A stretch of DNA of 64,000 nucleotides from Ricordea florida (lineage: Eukaryota > Cnidaria > Anthozoa > Corallimorpharia > Ricordeidae): positions 625,001-689,000 of the forward strand of contig OX453275.1 in assembly GCA_949710005.1 (NCBI GenBank), given 5' to 3'. Positions 1-9,764 of the stretch are shown one piece after another. The notes below the pieces were generated by a model. The model searched no databases. It saw only the letters and a program-made list of their open reading frames with translations, and was not told the DNA's origin. The translations under genes and the position numbers were made by a program. Numbering within the stretch: the first letter of the stretch is position 1; the number at the start of each line of letters is the position of its first letter.

Positions 1-683
1 TCTGTAAATCACTTGTCTGGCCTTAGTACTTTCATGTTATGATTCAGTTTACCCCAACTTAGGTGCCACATTGGAGAAAATACTACTCAACTGAAGGTAT
101 GTCACGTTTCGCTTATTTTGTATTGTGACAGAGGTTATCTTCAAAGCCTTTTTGTTCGATCAAACTTGTTCCAAGTTTTTCTGTACCACATGTCAAGTAT
201 TAAGGAGTGATTAAACTTGAATATGTGAAAAATTCAGCTTGTTTCGTGAAAAATTTCTTATTTGGCAGCTGCCTAAGTATAGGGCTAAATCTGACAGTGT
301 CGGAAGGCAAATCGGGCAACACTGAGGTTGTCTCAGAAACCGCCTCGCAAGAAATGAAATAAATCGAATTGATCCAAACAAATGTGATATTTGTACATGG
401 GACATAATGGCTGACTTTCACTGAAAAAATCAGCCAAATCGGAAAAGGTCCGAAAATTGCCTTCTCCGTTCTTACGCGGACAGCCTCTTAAAATCTACAT
501 CTACGTCCCCCACTTGCCCTTCGATGCGTGATATGCTGCACAAAAAACGGCCAAGAGGTTCGAAGCAAACTGATTACCCGCATTAATTAAAAGTGGTAAC
601 TTGTAAACAGTCAGTTGCAAGGGTTCAACTCCTTCACTCCCAAGATCTGCGGAGTTGTTCTCCTTAGCAAGTGCCATACACTT
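1..683. other. Left flank without a recognisable gene
   Basis: No coding exon, RNA gene or repeat family could be recognised here. A minus-strand open stretch at 501-704 runs into the LTR of the neighbouring retrotransposon and has no family signature. The CACTT just before the element (679-683) is one half of its target duplication. Confidence 0.4.
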
Positions 684-809
684 TGTGCGGTTATTGATTA
701 ACACATCACGTGTTAAGAGATCACCTTTTACTATAAATGGTTACGCACGTGTTTGGTACACAACTTAGAGTCCTGTGGAGTCAAGGCGAACAAGAATAAA
801 CACATTACA
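684..809 (+). repeat. 5' LTR, 126 bp
   Basis: This direct repeat matches 4928-5053 apart from C/T at the fifth base and C/A near the 3' end. It holds a TATA-like ACTATAAATGG near 729 and an AATAAA near 795, consistent with promoter and polyadenylation roles. It is very short for an LTR. Confidence 0.93.
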
Positions 810-861
810 TGGTGTCAGGAGTATCGGAAAACGACGAAAAACCCGGCCGATAGAATCAAAA

Positions 862-1776
862 ATGGCATCATCTCAGATTCCTCTGCCAGAAAAATTAGAT
901 TCAAAGAAACCGGAGGAGTGGAAACGATGGATCGAACGCTTCGAATGTTATCGCATTGCTGCTGGCCTCGACGAAAAAGACGAGAAAGTGCAGATAAACA
1001 CGTTAGTCTACGCTATGGGTGGAAACGCGAACGAAATCTTCAGAAGCTTTCAACTCGCTGCAGACGATCAAGTCTACGAGACCGTAAAAGGACGTTTCGC
1101 AACACACTTTGTGGGCCGCACAAATGTTATCTTCGAAAGAGCTCGATTTAACAAGCGTGTTCAAGGCGAACAAGAATCCGTGATCGATTTCATCGAAAGC
1201 CTGTACGAGCTTGCAGAGACCTGCCAGTTTGGAACTCTCAAAGAAGAATTAATACGAGACCGCATCGTTGTTGGTATTCGTAACGCCACGTTGTCACAAA
1301 AGCTTATGCAAGATGATACGCTCACACTCGATAAAGCCGTGAAGCAAGCGAAATCTTCAGAGCTGGTAAAGGAACATCATGAAATCCTTAAAGGAGATGG
1401 AGAAGATGGAAAAATTAACCGCATTCGAGACACCAAGTGGAAACCGCCGAAAGATAAAGTAAAATTGCCCGAAGAAACGAAAGATCAGAAAAATTCTAAA
1501 AGGCCTCCCGCGAAGAAGTGTTATCGATGTGGCAAATCGCCAGCACACAAAAGAGAAAAATGTCCAGCTTCCGATGCGACTTGCCTGAAATGTAAGAAAC
1601 GTGGACACTACGCTTCAGAATGTAAAAGCAAAATCGTTCGTTCGGTAGACGAAGAAATACAAAGTGGTACTTCAGACGAAGGTTGTTATTTCCTTGGAGC
1701 AGTCGAAGGCGATGAATCCCAAGCAAAATGGTCCGTGAATTTATTGCTCGGAAAAGCAACGATGGTGCAGACGTGA
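862..1776 (+). CDS. gag: Gag polyprotein of the LTR retrotransposon
   Basis: This is the nucleocapsid/capsid precursor of the element. The frame is open from 775, but that ATG lies inside the LTR. The ATG at 862 (protein start MASSQIPLPEK) follows the primer binding site and is the better start, giving about 304 residues. The middle resembles Gypsy capsid regions (WKRWIERFECYRIAAGL near the start). Near the C-terminus are two zinc knuckles: CYRCGKSPAHKREKC (slightly irregular spacing) and CLKCKKRGHYASEC (canonical CX2CX4HX4C). The frame closes at 1776, just where the protease should begin, and overlaps the pol frame that is open from 1728. Confidence 0.85.
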   Translation: MASSQIPLPEKLDSKKPEEWKRWIERFECYRIAAGLDEKDEKVQINTLVYAMGGNANEIFRSFQLAADDQVYETVKGRFATHFVGRTNVIFERARFNKRVQGEQESVIDFIESLYELAETCQFGTLKEELIRDRIVVGIRNATLSQKLMQDDTLTLDKAVKQAKSSELVKEHHEILKGDGEDGKINRIRDTKWKPPKDKVKLPEETKDQKNSKRPPAKKCYRCGKSPAHKREKCPASDATCLKCKKRGHYASECKSKIVRSVDEEIQSGTSDEGCYFLGAVEGDESQAKWSVNLLLGKATMVQT

Positions 1777-4743
1777 CAGTCATCCCAGAGTCCCTGTACT
1801 TGCAAACCGGAATGGGCAATCTCCATAAATCCTCGCGAGAACTGTTTGGACCTGGCCAGTCTAAACTTTCCGTAAAAGGAGTAATCAAAGGAAACCTGAA
1901 AACCGGAAATGGCAAGGCGACTACACAAGAAATCTACATCGTGGACAACCTAAAAGAACCGTTGCTAGGACGACCAGCCATTGAAGCCTTGAACCTGGTA
2001 CAAAAAGTCGAAACAATCCATTCTGATGACAGCACAAGAATTGAGCAAGAAGTTAAAACAATGTACCCTAATTTGTTTAAAGGTCTGGGAGAGCTGGAAG
2101 GAGAATTCAGCATCAAGTTGAAACCTGGTTCAACACCTTATGCGATTACAACACCAAGACGTGTAGCCCTACCTCTCATGCCGAAGGTCAAAGCAGAGCT
2201 ACAGAGAATGGAAACCCTTGGCGTCATTTCAAAAGTTGACATACCAACCGACTGGTGTGCAGGCATGGTTGTTGTTCCAAAGCCTGATGGGAGAATTTGC
2301 ATATGTGTCGATCTAACGAAACTCAATGAGAATGTTCTACGAGAGACATACCCTTTACCAAAAATTGACAACCTGTTGGCCCAAATCAGTGAATCGAAGT
2401 TCTTCACCAAGTTGGACTGCAATTCTGGATTCTGGCAAGAGAAGCTCGACCCAGATTCCCGCTTGTTGACAACATTCATCACACCCTTTGGCAGATTCTG
2501 TTTCAATAGAATGCCGTTCGGGATCAAGTCTGCGCCAGAACATTACCAAAAGAAGATGAGCCAAATATTGGAGGGATCCGAGGGCCACATTTCTATTATT
2601 GATGACATGCTCATCCATGCGAAAACCCAAGAGGAACATGACCGTCGACTCAAAGCGGTATTAAAGAAACTTGATGGCGCTGGAGCCACCCTAAATGCAG
2701 AAAAGTGCGAATTTTCAAAGAAAGAAGTGAAGTTTGCTGGATATGTTCTTAACGGAGATGGAATCAAGTCTGACCCAGAGAAAACAGAGTCAATACAGGA
2801 CATGGACACACCCCAGAATGTGAGTGACGTCCGCAGGTTTCTCGGAATGGTGAACCAGTTAGGAAAATTTGTCCCCCACCTAGCAAAGAAAACCAAACCA
2901 ATCAGAGATCTTCTGAGCAAGAAGAATGAATTCCTTTGGAGTCTGACCCAGCAGGATGCCTTTGAGAAGTTGAAAAAGGAGCTCACTTTAACCCCAGTCC
3001 TTGCGCACTATGATCCTGCGAAGAAAACAATCTTGTCCGCAGATGCCTCATCTTATGGACTTGGCGCAGTCCTCCTACAAGAACAAGAAACGGGCAAGGA
3101 AACCAGTGGCCTATGCTTCAAGATCCATGACTAGCACCGAGCAGCGGTATGCTCAAATCGAAAAAGAAGCGCTTGCGACAACATGGGCGTGCGAGAAGTT
3201 TAACGACTACATCCTAGGAAAAGACATCCTCATAGAGACAGACCACAAACCGTTGGTGCCACTGTTTGGCTCGAAAAACTTGGATGAACTTCCTCCTAGG
3301 ATCCAGAGATTTAAAATGAGATTAATGAAATACTCATTCATCATGTGTCACATTCCAGGAAAAGCATTGGTAGTTGCAGACACACTTTCAAGAGCACCTC
3401 TGAGAAAGTCACCTACAAAAGCTGACATACGCCTCAATGAAGACCTCAGTTTGTATGTGGCTAACATCCTGGAAGGCTTGCCAGCTACTGAGCGAAGATT
3501 AGAAGAGATACGACTTCACCAGCAAGATGATGAAGTGTGCCGAAAACTGCAGCAATTCTGCACCGAAGGATGGCCGGACAAGTCAAAGCTGAACTCAGCA
3601 ATTAATTCTTATTGGCCAGAAAGAGCTTCTATTACGTTCCTGAGAGGTCTCCTGATGAAAGACTCAAGACTCATCATTCCCTCATCCCTTCGTTTGGACA
3701 TGTTGGATAAAATCCACGTGGGACACCAAGGAATCCGCAAATGTCGCGAAAGAGCCCGTGAGTCAGTTTGGTGGCCTGGTCTCAGCAAACAGATTGAAGA
3801 CGTGGTCACAACGTGCCCGACCTGTTGCAAACACCGAAAGAACCATGCAGAGCCTATGATACCAACTCCTCTGCCAGAGAGACCATGGCAAAAGGTAGCT
3901 ACCGACCTGTTCTACCACAATGGCAAAACGTACATCATTGTCGTGGACTATTATTCGAGATTCTTCGAAATAGCTCCCCTTAAGAGTACAACAACTGAGA
4001 ACGCTATCAACCACTTAAAGTCGTTCTTCTGTCGCCATGGCATCCCAGAAATCGTTGTCTCTGACAATGGACCTCAATTTGCAGCCGCCACTTTTTCAAA
4101 ATTTGCCGAAGAATGGGGCTTTACACACCTCACAAGTAGCCCTCACTACCCACAGAGTAACGGTGAAGTGGAAAGAGCTGTCAAGACTGCCAAAGACTTG
4201 ATCATCAAGTCAGAAGATCTGTACTTGGCACTACTTACATACAGATCCACCCCATTGGAGAATGGTTACACTCCAGCAGAGCTACTGATGGGAAGAAAGC
4301 TGCGCTCAACACTCCCACTGACACCTGAGAAACTAATTCCCAAGCTGCCTAACTTCGAACAGCTGCGAAAGTCTGAGAGAGCTTACAAACAGCGACAAGC
4401 TGAAAATTACAATAAACGCCATCGAGCATCAGTACTTCCTGATTTAAATCCAGGTGACAAAGTTTGGATACCAGACAAGAGCGCCCCAGCAGTGGTGATT
4501 CAGAAATCCCCTCAGCCCAGGTCATATGTCGTCAAAACAGAGCAATCTCTTCTACGCAGGAACAGACGACATCTTGTCTCAAACCCGAAGGAGGAGATTG
4601 AGCAAACTGTGACACCCTCTCCAACTGGAAATGACCACAGGAACAAGGATACAGGAACCCCACAAGACGTCAACACTCCCTGTAGTGTTGTTAAGACTCG
4701 TTCGGGTAGAACTGTTGTTCCGCCTACCCGACTCAATTTGTGA
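1728..4743 (+). pseudogene. pol: Pol of the LTR retrotransposon (protease-RT-RNase H-integrase), frameshifted
   Basis: Two overlapping frames encode what should be one polyprotein. 1728-3134 holds the C-terminal part of protease, then reverse transcriptase with FFTKLDCNSGFWQ and the catalytic IIDD. It ends inside RNase H after DASSYGLGAVLLQ. RNase H resumes in another frame (PVAYASRSMTS, IEKEALATTWACEKF, ETDHKPL). It is followed by integrase with an HHCC zinc site (HVGHQG through CPTCCKH) and DDE residues in ATDLFYHNG, VSDNGPQF and NGEVERAVK, ending at 4743. The frame change near 3096-3105 fits a one-base indel. At the protease start the usual D-T/S-G active site reads NDG in SNDGADVTVIPE and some sequence before it appears missing. 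Both lesions would prevent normal Pol. Confidence 0.85.
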
Positions 4744-4927
4744 ACTTGGTCTCATAGTGTAACCGTTTAAAGAGACCGATTTGTTTTGTTCTATTCATCT
4801 GTTTAACCGGACAGTGACTTGATTTTCTTTAAGATACAAGACTTTGATTGTTTCGCCAGATTTTCCATCTTAAGTCTCAGAACTTCAGCCTTATAGTGTT
4901 AACAATGTTTTTGTCTAGAAAGGGGGA

Positions 4928-5053
4928 TGTGTGGTTATTGATTAACACATCACGTGTTAAGAGATCACCTTTTACTATAAATGGTTACGCACGTGTTTGG
5001 TACACAACTTAGAGTCCTGTGGAGTCAAGGCGAACAAGAATAAAAACATTACA
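4928..5053 (+). repeat. 3' LTR, 126 bp
   Basis: Partner of 684-809. It is preceded by a polypurine tract and followed directly by the CACTT target duplication. Confidence 0.93.
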
Positions 5054-5397
5054 CACTTGGGTACGAAAGGGTTAATGGTAATAATACGAGGAAGTGCATT
5101 GAATGTATCGACCCCATTTACGCAATTTCCTTCTTGTCCGTTGTGGCTGGCTTAAATGCAACGTCATCACTTTTTCATTTGGAGGAGAACCACCATGAAA
5201 TTATTAGCGTTAGTCAGTTGCTTAAGTCACTGTGGCTGAAAGAACGCGTACGAATCTACCAACTTGACTGAAAACTCTCTATTGTGTGCAGAGCAAGCTG
5301 TTTATTGATTCCTTTCCTTTTGCATGCCCAAGGAGCATGGGTCAAATGCAGTGTTTGAACTGACAGTTTTTCACTGTATACAGGGTTTACAACAGTC

Positions 5398-8300
5398 ATG
5401 ATAGACCAGGGTGAAGAGGTTTTGTGGCAGGTGGATCAATGTGTAGACAGGAGAGGGATGTTAAATGGAACGCAAGTCAAGTCAGTATTCTCAAGGATGG
5501 TCCATGATACCATTAGGCAGGCACGTTTGGGAAGGTAATTAATGACCATCCATATGGCTTTTGACTGGGGGTCCTGTAAGGTGATTTGATTTGGGTGGGA
5601 AGTTTTCAAATATACTCCAGTTTTTAGTTAGTTGCCAAAGGCAGTCCAGTCGAAAAATGTACTGTATCCTTCCCCCCTTTTTATCCGGCATTTTGCTAGT
5701 TTTTATGTGGTTATGCACAGCAATATTAGGGGTAACGAATGGTCTTTGCGAGCATTCGCGAGCAATGCGAGCGGGCGATTTTGTTGCAAGCACGAGCAGA
5801 GGTAAAAAAATTGCTTTGCGAACATGCGAGCAACTGCAAAAATTTAGGGAGCACGAGCAAGCGAGCACTCGTTTAAATTTTGCGAGCAAATCGAGCAAAG
5901 GTAAAATTTTGCGAGCAGTTAAAACATTTAATGGACCATTCATCACCCCTAATATTGTTCCCCTAAAGCACCACTAATCAGTGAGAATCACTGCATATAC
6001 ATTGTTCAGCATGACCGCAGAGTTTGTCATCGCTGAGGCCTTTTGGTGAATACAGTTATCATGATTGTTATAAAAACATAGGAGTGCCAGTGCAAGGAGT
6101 GAAGGCCCTGCAGTGACCCTCAAAATTACAGACAGTGGAAGAGTATACTCTGTGGACCTGACATTGGCTGTAAAGGATTTCACTTGGCCAGAGGATGCCA
6201 ATGAATGGAAGACAAGACGTCGAAATGGTACTGAGATACTTCTCAATTATTCAATTACTGCAAAGTACATCTCACTATAGTATAACATGCTGCACAGTGG
6301 TTTTCTTATTTGTTTTTTTTTTTTCTTAAATTTTGTGGGTTCCATACCATTCAAATTTACACGTGCATTGACAGTCTCACGAAAAAATTAGTTTTTGTGA
6401 AAGGATCAATTTTCAATTTACAAGAATGAATAATTGAGGTTGGAGTTGGTATTCTGGTTAGTAGTGTAGAAATAAGGGTTCTGGAACAACATGGCTGCCG
6501 CATAAACAACAGGAAAAAATTGAAAGATAAATCAACCCAAATCAGCAAAATCCATTAACATCAACCAAAATCAGCAAAAGCCAGTTCAAACCCATCAAAA
6601 TCAATCCGATCAAAATCTGATAAAAATCAAATCAGAATCCCAAAAATGGGACCTGATGAAAGTCCAACAAAAGCCAATAAAACCTAACAAACAGTGAACA
6701 AAATCATGCTTAATCATCCAGAGACTAATGTTGAAATCAAAATAGACCAAAATCCCAATCAAAATCTATGGGATGGGCCCCTGACCACCAATCAACCCAC
6801 AGTCTCAACCAATTTCTGCAGAATCTGGGCTCCTACTCCGTGTACCGGCGCAGATGACGTAAAACAAAGCCAGACAATAACAAAGATGTTACTGAATAAT
6901 TTTACACACAATGATGAAACAATGCGCTACGTCATCTGTGCCGGTACACGGAGTAAGAGCCAGAATCTGAGAATTGCTAGCAATTCCTAGCATTTGCTAG
7001 CATTTATTAGAATTTCCTAGCAAATTTTCAACAAATTGCAAGCAAAATACCAATAGACTATCAACAAATAAACTGATAAATAGTCAATATTTGATCAATG
7101 GTAATGATTCCCCTTTGATTTCCATTAATGCATTTGCCACTAGAAACATATAGCATGTTGATTTTCCCTGGCTAGTAGTATTTCTACGGATGGTAAGTCA
7201 GACGCCATCATGTGTATCAGTCAAAGACCAACCTGATCCATGGATATTATCATATTGAGACCTAAGATCAACCCATAAGGCAAATTTATCCTTGTAAAAA
7301 CCACTTTCGCTCATATTACCGGCATCCCACTATTGTTTAATATTGCGCCAGAAGTCATTTGGCACCATTCCATTAGAATATAATCTATTTGGAATCCCAT
7401 CAACATCAATAATGACTGAAGTAATATCTGGATTCAAAAACTTTTCTGAATCTCTCATGAATACCATTATAACTTTCATCCGCAAACAGACACAATATTC
7501 CAGTTGCTGATCTTCTAGGAACATTCATGTGCTTGTATATAATTGTGTCCTTCTTCTTGTCAATGATGGAGTTTCCACTAGATGGATATTTTCGTAGAAA
7601 TATCCTTTCCCAACCTGGTAGGATGTTTTAGCTTCTTGAGCAAGATAATCACTGGTTATACCTCAATATTTTAATTCAAGATTGGTTTATCAGCATGAGT
7701 ATAGAAAATGATATCATTCACTGGTGTTAGTGTCATTTCAAGTTTCAACAAGTCTCTTAATGCTCTTGGGTAGAATACACCACTGTCATTGAGAATTGGG
7801 TGATCAAGGGAATGCCATATTTTATTTTATGAATCACGGATAGGAGATTTGGTCGTGTCCTTATCACCTGCACCTATTATGTAGTCTTCGGATATTTTTT
7901 GGGGAGATAACTTGGCACAGTCTGTCTTTTTGTTGTTTTGTGGTTAAGAATAAGTCATTGTATGTTGTTAATAAGTCATATCGCTGAATATCCTGGAGCA
8001 ATTCACCACCAAAACTGACTCTCATTCTATTCACTAGATTCCTACCGATATTATTCACTACGGTATTATTTGCGTGTCCTGTGACTGTTTAGTTGAATAT
8101 CAGAAATACACTATTGGGTACAATAACAATATCTTCATATAAACTAGGAATATCTACTTCCATGGTTTCACCGGGATTGGCTATGGATGGATTTAATGTG
8201 ATTCTGTGCAAAGTAGATTCCGCTTTCAAACCGTATGGCACTCTTGAGTATCTGGTTGGATCATATGTTTTGCTTACTGTTGCAGTTATAAGAAATTGAT

Positions 8301-9352
8301 GGACTAGTCGATTTTCCCACAACAAAGATGGTGGAATATTTATATGTTGTCGCTAGATATTCTACAGAAATTGGTCGAGACTATTGGTCGATTGGTGGTC
8401 AGGGGTCTTTCCCATACATTTTGACTGGGATTTTGGTCTATTTTGACTTTGATTTGAGTCTGATTTTGATTTTCCTCTCTATGTATCATTTTTTGGGATT
8501 CTGATTTGATTTTATCAGAATTTGATTCTGATACGATTGATTTTGATGGATTTTTACTGGATTTTGCTGATTTTGGTTGATTTTAATAGATTTTTGCTGA
8601 TTTGGGTTGATTTATGTTTCAATTTTTTCCTGTTGTTTATGCGTCAGCCATGTTGTTCCAGAACACGAATTTCTACAGTATTTGGCTTGTATTTATTGCA
8701 AACCTAGATTAGATTTGGGAGGAAAATGCAGCTTTTGACTGAAAAGAAAACATAAGAATATAGTGAAATACATTTATAAAGAATGGGATTAGTCAGAAAC
8801 TGTCGTTTGATATAACAATCCATGTAGTCAACCAAAGGTCTTTTCTACACAGGCTGGCCCAGTCAACAGCTAGTTAATCAGATCTGCCAACAGGGCTGTC
8901 ACCTTGTTGCCAAGAAGCCAAAAAATTTCCGTGGACCAAATGACCAGATTCACTATTTTTGGAGATTATCCTTTTCAGCGGCAGAAAAGAAGCTTTTCCT
9001 TGAAGGAGCAAGCGGAGAAGCAACCACTTGTCGCAAGCAAGTATTGCGTATCCTAAAGACCTTGAGAGAAGACCTTCACATGCAGCCATTAAAGTCCTAC
9101 CACCTGAAGACAATCCTGCTGTATGAGTGCGAGGCAAACCCATCTCCAAGCCAGTGGCAAAGTAGCTGTTTAGGTGCACGCTTTCAGGGTGCACTTAAAA
9201 GACTAGAGCGTTGTTTGTCACAGAGAAACTGCCCACACTACTTCATTGCAAATCTCAATTTGTTTGAAGAGTTTAATCCACAGAAGTGCCAAGAGTTACA
9301 AGGAAAAGTTCGTGATATCATGAACATGCCAGATCGATATATTGTTCCATGA
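5398..9352 (+). CDS. Mab-21 / cGAS-like receptor family protein (three exons), short, without visible catalytic triad
   Basis: The exon model is 5398-5534, 6082-6227 and 8853-9352, with matching phases (2, then 1) and GT/AG sites. It encodes about 260 residues. Exon 1 gives an amphipathic start (VDQCVDRRGMLNGTQVKSVF). Exon 2 gives SASARSEGPAVTLKI and VDLTLAVK, typical of the Mab-21 fold. Exon 3 gives the Mab-21 C-terminal lobe with FWRLSFSAAEK, LKSYHLKTILLYECE and CPHYFIANLNLF. Enzymatic family members make cyclic dinucleotides in innate immunity. Here the GS...[DE]x[DE] nucleotidyltransferase motif that should precede exon 2 is absent, and so is the cGAS zinc insertion. It may be a pseudoenzyme, an assembly-damaged gene, or have an unseen exon. 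The start codon is uncertain because the acceptor at 5383 could join an upstream exon. Confidence 0.7.
5722..5956. mobile_element. MITE-like inverted-repeat element rich in GCGAGCA motifs
   Basis: AGGGGTAACGAATGGTC at 5728 is matched in inverted orientation by GACCATTCATCACCCCT ending at 5950. Both are bounded by AATATT, which is itself palindromic, so it may be a 6-bp target duplication or part of the inverted repeat. The interior repeats GCGAGCA-like words. It lies in intron 1 of the Mab-21-like gene and has no coding capacity. Confidence 0.65.
6820..6969. mobile_element. hAT-type MITE, 134 bp
   Basis: Terminal inverted repeats of about 34 bp begin GGCTC(C/T)TACTCCGTGTACC. They enclose 6828-6961 and are flanked by the 8-bp direct repeat AGAATCTG (6820-6827 and 6962-6969). 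An 8-bp duplication is characteristic of hAT transposition. It sits inside the left arm of the 2.2-kb element and is therefore younger than it. Confidence 0.85.
7110..8285 (-). pseudogene. Degenerate Polinton capsid-protein gene
   Basis: Pieces in several minus-strand frames follow the order of the intact capsid candidate at 23016-24257. The N-terminal piece (8089-8285) contains LKAESTLHRITLNPS and NPGETMEVDIPSL. The next (7864-8058) contains SFGGELLQDIQRYDLL and LFLTTKQQ. A later piece (7330-7524) contains GIPNRLYSNGMVPNDFW. The final piece near 7110-7200 corresponds to the C-terminus. Many stops and frameshifts separate them. It is a near full-length but long-dead copy, clearly diverged from the intact gene, so it came from a different, older element. 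Confidence 0.85.
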
Positions 9353-9764
9353 TACAGATCAACACTTTTCAAGAAATTCAAAGTGATAATTTGTAACAAA
9401 GTAGAACACATCCATCAAGGAGGGTACGTGTTAAAAGGAGTTGCATCCCAGTAAAATTTTACAGCATATAGCCAGCATGTGACAGAGGCTTTTTTTGACA
9501 TTATTGAGTAGAAATACCAATAATAATAATTATATTATTGTTATTACATTAAAATGTAAGTAGACCAGTTTAGGCTAGCAAAATGATATATTATAAAGCA
9601 ATATTCTTAGGGTTATCACATGTCATGTGCCAAGAGTTTTCATTATGATTTCTGTTCAGCAAATAAAAGGTACAACTATTATTACATTGGGGTGAATAAG
9701 TTTCGTATTATATTGCCGCTAAGATTTCACTTATGTTAATCAGGGGGTTATTTCAACACCTATT
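9353..9764. other. Intergenic space between two convergent genes
   Basis: This separates the 3' ends of the Mab-21-like gene (+) and MRPL28 (-). An AATAAA near 9662 could serve the plus-strand gene. An A/T-rich stretch near 9520-9550 is low complexity. No other feature was recognised. Confidence 0.5.

Larger units (their letters stand above)
679..5058 (+). mobile_element. Gypsy-type (Metaviridae) LTR retrotransposon, nearly complete, pol damaged
   Basis: The element spans 684-5053 and is flanked by 5-bp direct repeats CACTT (679-683 and 5054-5058). Two 126-bp LTRs (684-809, 4928-5053) begin TG and end CA and differ at about two positions. The primer binding site starts at 810 (TGGTGTCAGGAG), which fits the 3' end of a leucine tRNA. 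A purine-rich tract (around 4915-4927) precedes the 3' LTR. The order gag, protease, reverse transcriptase, RNase H, integrase is that of Gypsy/Metaviridae. Gag ends with zinc knuckles. The protease region and the RNase H region are each disrupted, so this copy looks non-functional, while near-identical LTRs argue for a fairly recent insertion. Confidence 0.93.
6460..8682. mobile_element. Decayed 2.2-kb inverted-repeat element carrying a Polinton capsid pseudogene
   Basis: Long, imperfect inverted arms (about 6460-6845 and 8360-8682) are built largely of degenerate GATTTTGCTGATTTTGGTTG-like repeats. They share the word GGAACAACATGGCTG on the left with its inverse on the right. The left tip, AGTAGTGTAGAAA, resembles the AGTAGTTGTAAAAA tip of the intact Polinton at 15082. 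Between the arms lies only a degenerate capsid gene on the minus strand. The simplest reading is an internally deleted Polinton relative inserted in intron 2 of the Mab-21-like gene. The exact ends and target duplication are not clear. Confidence 0.65.

Noticed and set aside
5539-5977. Overlapping open frames on both strands near 5.6-5.9 kb
   Set aside because: They run across a MITE with GCGAGCA repeats and have no protein features.
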